A stretch of DNA of 64,000 nt from Lota lota. Lineage: Eukaryota; Chordata; Actinopteri; Gadiformes; Lotidae. The translations under genes and the position numbers were made by a program. Below the pieces are notes generated by a model. It had not been told where the DNA came from and ran no database searches. It saw only the letters and a list, made by a program, of their open reading frames with translations. This document shows, piece by piece, positions 57,642 to 64,000 of this stretch. The DNA lies in assembly GCA_026745465.1 (NCBI GenBank), contig JACYXH010000712.1, positions 59,432 through 123,431 on the forward strand, read 5' to 3'. Positions within the stretch are counted from its first letter, which is position 1, and each line of letters begins with the position of its first letter.

Positions 57642-60030
57642 CAGCGGTCGGGAACCTTTTTGACTAAGAGAGCCATGAAAGCAAAAAATTTGGAAATTTA
57701 TTTCAGTGAGAGCCATATAATATATTTTAAAAGTGAATTCAACTAAATGTCAGTATAATAAGCCTCTGAATTTATTCTTTTAAATAATGTTGTTATAACA
57801 CTCACCATTAATGCGACTTCTGGTGCTGCATGGATTTGCTGATGTCTTTGTAGTCGGGTTGGTACTTGGTGAGGTTAAGCTTCATGCAAGCGTTGAGGCT
57901 TTCATCCGTTAAACGTGATCGTAGGTTGGACTTGATGTTTTTAAGATGTGAGAATGACTGCTCACATGCATACGTAGATCCAAACATGGTCAATACAGCA
58001 ATACTCACACGCTGCAGTGTGTGGTATGTGACAGGAAGCGCGTTCCAAGTTTTGAGAATCAGCTGGTCTTCGGGTTGGAGTTTTTTCATTTCTGTCCACA
58101 TGTGCTTGCTCGCCAACTCCGCTTTCTGTCGTGTGATTCTTTCCAAATCTTCATTCAGTGACTTGAACTTATTCACCCACATGTCTGAGGCCTTCAGGTC
58201 AGCCACTTCTGCTTCAAAATCTCTGACGGAGACACCAGGGATGTAATTCAGGTCGGCTGTGTTCAGTGAACACTCGTTTGGATGGGTGATGAACTTAAAA
58301 AGACGAGTGTGCTCACGAAATTCTCCAAAGCGTGCTTTGAAGGACTGTAGGAGACTGGATGTGCAGCCAGCTAGCTGGTGGAGATCAAGGTTTTGAATGG
58401 GCTCACTTGCTGTGCATGCATCTTTAAATTGGCTCAGTTTTTCAAAATGTAGTAAACGACCTGTTTCAAGATCCGTGATGAAAAGCTCCAGCTTGTTTTC
58501 AAAAGCAAATACAGCTTGTTGAAGGGATAACACTGTATTTCCAATGCCTTGCATTTTCACGTTGAGCTGGTTCAGATGTTCAGTCAGATCTACGAGATAG
58601 TAAAACTTGAGGAGCCACTCGGTGTCGGCTAGCTCAGGATGCCCGACGCCTTTCATTTCAAGGAAAGTCCGGATTTCGTTCAGGCAAGCCGCAAAACGGC
58701 TAAGCACCTTCCCTCTTGACAACCAACGCACATTGCTGTGCAAAAGCAGACCAGGATAGTTATTTACAACTTCATCCAGCAGTGTTTTAAACTGGCGATC
58801 ATTTAAGGCTCGGGCAACAATAAAGTTGATCACACGAATGACCAGCGACATCACTTCGCCAAACTGCCTGTCACACATCTGAGCACAAAGTGCCTCCTGG
58901 TGTATAATGCAATGGAAACTTAGGATGGGTCTATTTTCATGTTCACGGAGAAGCGCCACAAATCCTTTGTTTTTCCCCACCATACACGGAGCACCATCAG
59001 TACACACTGAGAGAAGTTTATCCATAGGTAGACTTTTTTCTTGAGCAAACTCCATGAAAGACTTGAATAAATCCTCACCTCTTGTGGACCCTTTTAATGG
59101 CAGAACAGCAAGACTTTCTTCGCGCAGTGTGTCACCAACAGCATATCTTGCAATCACGCTGAACTGCGACAAATGGCTCACGTCTGTTGACTCATCCAAA
59201 GCCAGAGAAAAGAACGGCGCTGCATTTATGTCCTTCACTTGCGTTTCCTCCACTTTGTTTGCCATCACGATGGTACGATCATGAACAGTTCTTGCCGACA
59301 GAGGCATGTCTTGTATCCGTTTGATTATCTTGTCTTTGTTCGGAAGATCATCAAAAAGTTCATTGGCTACATCCAGCATGAACGTTTTAGCATACTCGCC
59401 ATCTGTGAATGGTTTTCCGTTCCTCACTATTGCTAAAGAACCAGCAAAGCTAGCCGAATTATAGTCACCTTGCCGGGTCCATACGCGGAGTTGCTGCTGG
59501 CTAGCTTGCACCCTGCTCAGAAGCTCTTGGCACGCTTTCTTTCTGCTGTCTCCCGCAGGGTATTTTGATGCAAAGGTAGCGTGGCGCGTGTCGAAGTGCC
59601 GCTTTACATTCGACCGTTTCAACGATGTAATTTTGTCATTGCAAATTAGACACACCGCAGAACCCGCTCTCTCCACAAAGGCGAATTCTTCGGTCCATTC
59701 GTCCTGAAATGTACGATACTCGTCGTCTTTTTTTCTTTTCGCCATCTTCTTCGTCGAAGGGTTAGCTTTGAGCTAATGACCGAGCAGACGCAGTCTCAGA
59801 CTGATTCAAAAGGGGGCGTTTACCTGTTTTACCCAGCAACGGCAAACGTAGGCCAGTATCATCCAATTAAAATAATGGACAATTGCTTTTGCAGCCCTGA
59901 ACAGGACATGCGCAGTGAAAAATCGATGGATGGATTAAAACAAGTGAGAATATTTTGTTTTATCTGCGAGCCATATGCAATCAACAAAAGAGCCACATCT
60001 GGCTCGCGAGCCATAGGTTCCCGACCCCTG
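57642..60030 (-). mobile_element. Structurally intact hAT transposon
   Basis: Ends CAGCGGTCGGGAACC at the left and, reversed, CAGGGGTCGGGAACC at the right, typical hAT termini. Perfect 8-bp target-site duplication CTCTAGTG at 57634-57641 and 60031-60038. Inside the ends, GAGAGCCAT / GCGAGCCAT motifs recur in inverted orientation. It carries one uninterrupted transposase ORF. Length 2,389 bp. Intact ends, perfect duplication and open ORF point to recent insertion and possible activity. Confidence 0.95.
57808..59745 (-). CDS. hAT transposase, GTF2IRD2/ZBED5-like, 645 aa
   Basis: Starts MAKRKKDDEYRTFQDEW. BED-type zinc finger with C32, C35, H50 and H55 (CLICNDKITSLKRSNVKRHF). RNase H-like core follows with FFSLALDESTDVSHLSQFSV, the CTDGAPCMVGKNKGFVALL block and LSFHCIIHQEALCAQM; NVRWLSRGKVLSRF is a hallmark of this group. 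The C-terminal hAT dimerisation region contains VLTMFGSTYACEQSFSHLKN and SRLTDESLNACMKL. Full family length, no stops. It would cut and paste its own ends in the nucleus, leaving 8-bp duplications. Confidence 0.95.
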   Translation of the reverse strand: MAKRKKDDEYRTFQDEWTEEFAFVERAGSAVCLICNDKITSLKRSNVKRHFDTRHATFASKYPAGDSRKKACQELLSRVQASQQQLRVWTRQGDYNSASFAGSLAIVRNGKPFTDGEYAKTFMLDVANELFDDLPNKDKIIKRIQDMPLSARTVHDRTIVMANKVEETQVKDINAAPFFSLALDESTDVSHLSQFSVIARYAVGDTLREESLAVLPLKGSTRGEDLFKSFMEFAQEKSLPMDKLLSVCTDGAPCMVGKNKGFVALLREHENRPILSFHCIIHQEALCAQMCDRQFGEVMSLVIRVINFIVARALNDRQFKTLLDEVVNNYPGLLLHSNVRWLSRGKVLSRFAACLNEIRTFLEMKGVGHPELADTEWLLKFYYLVDLTEHLNQLNVKMQGIGNTVLSLQQAVFAFENKLELFITDLETGRLLHFEKLSQFKDACTASEPIQNLDLHQLAGCTSSLLQSFKARFGEFREHTRLFKFITHPNECSLNTADLNYIPGVSVRDFEAEVADLKASDMWVNKFKSLNEDLERITRQKAELASKHMWTEMKKLQPEDQLILKTWNALPVTYHTLQRVSIAVLTMFGSTYACEQSFSHLKNIKSNLRSRLTDESLNACMKLNLTKYQPDYKDISKSMQHQKSH

Positions 60031-60038
60031 CTCTAGTG

Positions 60039-60494
60039 TGTCAACTGTGTACTGTAATAGGGACAGGCGTGACCAGGAATAATGTTATTATACAATAATG
60101 AATATATAACTAATATTGCTAGAAGGCAGCGTCACAGAAACGGCTCGCTTGATTTGAGATCCAGGCAGACTCAGACGAGAGGCGTTATGATTCCAAACTT
60201 CTTAAGGCTAGGGCTGGTAGAAAAGAAATTCCACCCCCATACACTGAACGCTTTCGCCTGGCTCAGTCATAAAGTCATTATGGGTCTCGGACAAGGCCAT
60301 GTTCAGAAAACAACGTGTGTGACATGAGCTATCCATTAATAGCCATGCCTCGTCTCCACAGTGTTTCCCACTGCAGGATTCGCCGAGCAAATAAATAAGG
60401 TAAAAACACACAGGTGAGTCAATTAACTAGTGCATCCACCAATGTGGAGGATAGGCCGTGTGTTTGTTTCAGGTCTGCAGCGTTGTGTTGAACT
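60039..60494. other. Between hAT and kinesin fragment
   Basis: Host sequence presumably including the kinesin promoter. Nothing else recognised. Confidence 0.5.
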
Positions 60495-60903
60495 ATGGCC
60501 TCAGTGCGAGTGGCAGTACGAGTCCGACCTTTGAACAAAAGGTAAGCTTGCGTTTTATACACATTTATTGACTTGAGACAAAATTTGAATTCACCCCAAA
60601 ATGGCTTCACACCTCACCATATCCGCATCTCTTCACAGAGAAAAAGAATTATCATCTAAAGTGATAACTCGTGTGAAGGACAACACCACTTCACTTTTAC
60701 ATACCAAGGTCCTGGTCAGGATAATATAGTATAATCAATGCACTACAGTTGGGCCTAGTTTAATGATAGTCAACAGACAATGTTGTTCTTTCTTTGTTTG
60801 ATTATGATTCTAGCTTTCCAGTATTCAAGGAGATGGACAGAACGATGGAGCAAAGACGTTTTCTTACGATTTCTCATATGATTCAACTGATAAAAAAAAC
60901 GAA
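60495..60903 (+). pseudogene. Kinesin-3 (KIF16-like) 5' fragment
   Basis: Exon 60495-60541 encodes MASVRVAVRVRPLNK, the first beta strand of a kinesin motor and closest to KIF16B-type starts. Exon 60639-60708 continues EKELSSKVITRVKDNTTSLL. A third exon from 60814 encodes GDGQNDGAKTFSYDFSYDST then DKKNE and a stop. The ATP-binding P-loop and everything after it is missing; retroelement sequence takes over at about 60900. In a working gene this third exon would go on toward the YxSQxxVF segment. A 5' remnant of a decayed gene. Confidence 0.65.
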
Positions 60904-61175
60904 TAACCAGTCATCTATCAGTGTATATAGGGGAGATGATGGCCATATACCTAGCGTTACAGTGGGGGAGAGGACTTTAGACCACTTCGTACATTGTTCA
61001 GTTTAGATTAATGTGCAGTATTGAAGAGTCTCCAGATTCATAATTCAATCAGGCAAGATCTTTTGTTTGAAAAATTACAATCACTGTTCAGAATCCAGAG
61101 GATGGGGATGGTGGTTAAGTTGATATGGGTTCCAGCGCATTCAGGAGTTAGTGGAAATGAATCCGTAGGATGAGT
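60900..61175 (+). mobile_element. LINE RNase H fragment
   Basis: Out-of-frame pieces read MMAIYLALQWGRGL, CAVLKSLQIHNSIRQDLLFE and MGMVVKLIWVPAHSGVSGNE. The VPAHSGVxGNE motif is the RNase H signature of I/Nimb-type non-LTR retrotransposons. Broken by stops and frameshifts; no RT domain attached. Confidence 0.8.
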
Positions 61176-61480
61176 AAGTTAAGACATTGTTATAACATCC
61201 AAAAGGAGGTTGCAAAGACAAGTAATAGGGCTGTGTTTTATTTTCTATGAGAAATAGGATCCGTGATTTATACTCCTGTTCATAAGGTGGCGGTAATGCA
61301 CCGAAAAGTTGCTTGTTATGCGACCGCCAGAAACACTGAAACAAGGAACAGTACTAAAGCGGCAGCAGCGCGGGACTTTCAACCAACAAAGTAGAATCCC
61401 GACGTTCGAGGGTGAAAACAACGAACCTAAAAACGCCAATTTTTTTACGAAATCGCATCATTTGATTTGTTCAAATAAAC

Positions 61481-61739
61481 ATGGACTGCTTTGATGTACC
61501 GAAAGTACTACCTAATTCCCCTAACAAAGCCAGGGGACAAATCCAGGTTCGTAACATATACAAATAGCCATGCAATTTACAAATGTTAATTAGAATGAGT
61601 AAGTTATTGACTAACGTTATTATTGTGTTTTGTATAACAGCAGGCACTAGAAAACGTTATGTTTTGTACGTCGATTAATATGTACATATATGCCTTGATT
61701 TTTGCAGGTCATCTTTGGACCAATGTTTTGTGGGAAAAG
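61481..61739 (+). pseudogene. tk1: tk1 (cytosolic thymidine kinase) exons 1-2 only
   Basis: TK1 phosphorylates thymidine in the cytosol in S phase. Exon 61481-61546 encodes MDCFDVPKVLPNSPNKARGQ plus IQ, and exon 61708-61739 encodes VIFGPMFCGK plus two bases, matching the TK1 N-terminus and the start of its P-loop (family GPMFSGKS; here Ser is Cys at the sixth position). Both donors (GTTCGT, GTAACG) and the TTTGCAG acceptor are usable. The next exon (family STELMRRVRR) was not found in the 2.2 kb to the window end, where minus-strand nectin exons begin instead. TK1 introns in fish are usually short, so a truncated copy is likely, though exons missing from the assembly are possible. Confidence 0.75.
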
Positions 61740-62744
61740 GTAACGAAATATTCAATTAAAATGCATATTCTCATAAACTAACGTTATAGATTATGTTGAT
61801 GGAGGTGCAGGAAAAATTAGGAAAAAAAATAGGAATAAATAGAAAAAAATAGGAAAAAAATAGCAGGATGACAAGGTAGTGTATAGTATCCCGCCAAATC
61901 TGCGTTGTTCAAAGTGTTATAAAGCCCCACCAATGGCAAGCAGGTTTAACCTGTAATCTAACCACCCTCCTATCTGTAATTGCATTTTAAATATCCATAA
62001 AGGCTTTTCTCCTAGTCAACATTGTATTCTCACTAGTCAGAATGGTGGACAAAGATATCCACAATAACATGCTTACTAGTAGAAGTTGCATTTCGACCTA
62101 TCAACCACGTTGATTGTGCTAGACAAAACTTCATTTACGATATCTTTAAGTTATTGTTGCTGTATTAACATTGAATAGCTAGACTGCATATTTAATGCTG
62201 ATATCTAATTAAAGTCCTAGTCAAAAAGAACATTTACGATATCCCAAATGGCATTCTTCCTGTCCACATCATCATACTTACTACGAAGATGACGTCACTT
62301 TTGGGCTTTTAATTTAAGATATCTTAAAATTTCTGCTCCTTTTTTAGTAGACTGTTAGTAGCCTTATCTTCTTTAGTCTACTAACCATGCCCTGGCACAT
62401 TATGGTAAATCTCTGTGAAAGTGTCTATTGGACATTTGATTGTGCTCAGAATCACTGATTTAAACATTATTATTCTACACCTGGGAGGAGAGGAGGAGGA
62501 GACAGGAGGAGAGGACATAACGACCAGAGGAGACAGGAGGAGACAGGAGGAGACAGGAGGAGAGGACATAAGGACCAGAGGAGACAGGAGGAGAGGGACA
62601 TGAGTTCCCCTCCAGCAGTCTCGTCCCGATCCAAAAGCTTTGGGATTGTGATTCTTTTTAAATGTGACTGCGACTAAGCAGTCATCCAGAGAGGATAAGG
62701 GCTTTTCATTCATCGCTATAGCTCAACTTTTAGCACATGTTAAC
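61740..62744. other. No gene seen; GGAGGAGACA repeat
   Basis: AT-rich, with AGGAAAAAAATAG repeats near 61818-61862 and an AGGAGGAGACAGG array at 62486-62600. Confidence 0.6.
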
Positions 62745-62882
62745 ACACACACACACATATACACACACCTGATCATCACACACACACACAGACCTGATCA
62801 TCACACACACACACCTGATCATCACTCACACACCCACACACACAGACCTGATCATCACACACACACACACACACACACACAC
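62745..62882. repeat. CCTGATCATCACACACA minisatellite
   Basis: CA repeat with CCTGATCATCACAC inserted four times, ending exactly at the nectin exon whose border reads CACCTGATCC. Confidence 0.93.
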
Positions 62883-64000
62883 CTGATCCATCTGAAGTGG
62901 TGTGCGGGGGGGTTGGCGTTGGCGCGGCAGGTCAGCTGGACGTTTTCCCGCCCGACGTACCAGTCTCCGTCGTAGCCCGCCACGGAGACGTCTGGGGCGT
63001 CTGGGCAGACAGGAAGTGATGTCAGTTAGAACGGCGACGAGAGGGGTCCGACAGGAAATGACGTCAGTTAGACGATGACGAGAGGGGTCCGACAGGAAGT
63101 GACGTCAGTTAGACGATGACGACACCCTGATCGAGAAACAAACCTAAACGTTGACCAATGGGCGCCCCCGCTCCCCCTGACATCGGGACAGAGCGAGAGC
63201 CGCCGTTCATTCCCAGAACGGAATGGCTACTTTGACCACCAGTGTTGGAGAGATGAGATAAAGAGGTCGGCTGGCCAAACCCAAACCCATGGCGCTACGC
63301 TGCTACGGCGCTACGCTGCTACGGCGCTACGCTACGGCGCTACGCTCATACGGCGCTACGCTGATACGGCGCTACGCTGCTACGGCGCTACGCTGATACG
63401 GCGCTACGCTGATACGGCGCTACGCTGCTACGGCGCTACGCTGATACGGCGCTACGCTGCTACGGCGCTACGCTGATACGGCGCTACGCTGATACGGCCC
63501 TACGCTGCTACGGCGCTACGCTGATACGGCGCTACGTTGCTACGGCGCAACGCTTCTACGGCGCTACGCTGATACGGCGCTACGCTGATATGGCGCTACG
63601 CTCATACGGCGCTACGCTGCTACGGCGCTACGCTGATACGGCTCTACGCTGCTACGGCGCTACGCTGATACGGCGCTACGCTGCTACGGCGCAACGCTTC
63701 TACGGCGCAACGCTGATACGGCGCTACGCTTAGTTAAGGTAAGGGCCTCACAGAGCACGTTGAGCTGGTAGGGGATGAGGTAAGATGAGATAGGTTAAGA
63801 TAAGGTAAGGGCCTCACAGAGCACGTTGAGCTGGTAGGGGATGAGGTAAGATGAGATAGGTTAAGATAAGGTAATGGCCTCACAGAGCACGTTGAGCTGG
63901 TAGGGGATGAGGTAAGATGAGATAGGTTAAGATAAGGTAAGGTAAGGGCCTCACAGAGCACGTTGAGCTGGTAGGGGATGAGGTAAGATGAGATAGGTTA
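62883..64000 (-). CDS. Nectin-family immunoglobulin gene, partial
   Basis: Nectins are cell-adhesion membrane proteins with one V and two C2 Ig domains. Exon 62883-63000 (118 nt) encodes [20 protein letters not shown] then [19 protein letters not shown], matching the start of the third Ig domain of nectin/PVR proteins, with the Cys of strand B. Acceptor GCCCAG and donor GTGTGT are good. Upstream, around 63740-64000, is the end of the preceding exon, IPYQLNVL plus T before GTGAGG; joined in phase this gives LNVLYAPDVS, as in nectins. That exon end is copied four times in tandem. The gene continues past the window on both the 5' side and, for later exons, was not followed below 62.8 kb. Which nectin (1-4 or PVR-like) is not resolved. 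Confidence 0.72.
63286..63733. repeat. 16-bp minisatellite, about 27 copies
   Basis: Unit CGGCGCTACGCTGATA with GCTGCTA and TTCTA variants, in the nectin intron. Confidence 0.96.
63738..64000 (-). repeat. 66-bp repeat containing an exon end and splice donor
   Basis: Copies begin (plus strand) GGGCCTCACAGAGCACGTTG at 63743, 63809, 63875 and 63946. Each holds, on the minus strand, CAGCTCAACGTGCTCT followed by the GTGAGG donor. The array runs off the window end. Confidence 0.9.

Overview
This window reads as nuclear DNA of a ray-finned fish. Evidence: spliced vertebrate genes with fish-like divergence, very frequent (CA)n/(TG)n tracts, many minisatellites, a DIRS retroelement with fish-type tyrosine recombinase, and GTF2IRD2-type hAT transposons. 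The density of short tandem repeats, including inside genes, would suit a gadiform genome, but that is only an inference. Everything below was read by eye; no alignment or gene finder was run.

Layout. 1.5-4.1 kb (minus): decayed kdm3b-like gene with frameshifts, missing exons and a lost iron-binding HxD. 6.4-10.2 kb: repeats, including a 1.5 kb array of a 42-bp satellite. 11.4-22.3 kb (minus): tnfaip3 (A20) with its promoter and two tandem NF-kB sites, but with two frameshifts and the central exons missing; its long intron holds a hAT relic and a perfect 26-bp hairpin. 24.3-25.0 kb (plus): an intact intronless 252-aa ORF of unknown family. 25.2-26.1 kb (plus): a p24/tmed11-like fragment with a QMMEH minisatellite. 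26.9-32.9 kb (plus): rnf212, nearly complete. 34.5-36.6 kb (minus): only the 5' part of gpat4. 37.0-42.6 kb: DIRS element. 43.9-48.4 kb (minus): complete polr3d. 48.6-54.2 kb: P-element scrap, minisatellites, SINE and LINE-tail scraps. 55.0-55.5 kb (minus): last exon of an unidentified gene whose stop codon and poly(A) signal are tandemly copied five times. 56.1-57.5 kb (minus): complete mad2l1bp. 57.6-60.0 kb: structurally intact hAT transposon. 60.5-60.9 kb (plus): kinesin-3 5' fragment ending in a LINE scrap. 61.5-61.7 kb (plus): first two exons of tk1. 62.9-64.0 kb (minus): nectin-family exons.

Together. These are unrelated housekeeping, meiotic, signalling and adhesion genes. polr3d (RNA polymerase III subunit) and mad2l1bp (p31comet, spindle checkpoint silencing) look functional. 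rnf212 (meiotic crossover factor) is coding except for one suspicious splice junction. tmed11 beside rnf212 matches the human 4p16.3 order. kdm3b, tnfaip3, gpat4, kinesin and tk1 are incomplete, which means either gene decay (for example loss of one duplicate) or collapsed/erroneous assembly; the sequence alone cannot decide.

Most unusual theme: tandem repeat units that straddle exon ends (nectin splice donors, a 3' terminal exon, a p24 splice acceptor). I found no convincing new multi-gene system; the best unknown is the 252-aa ORF.
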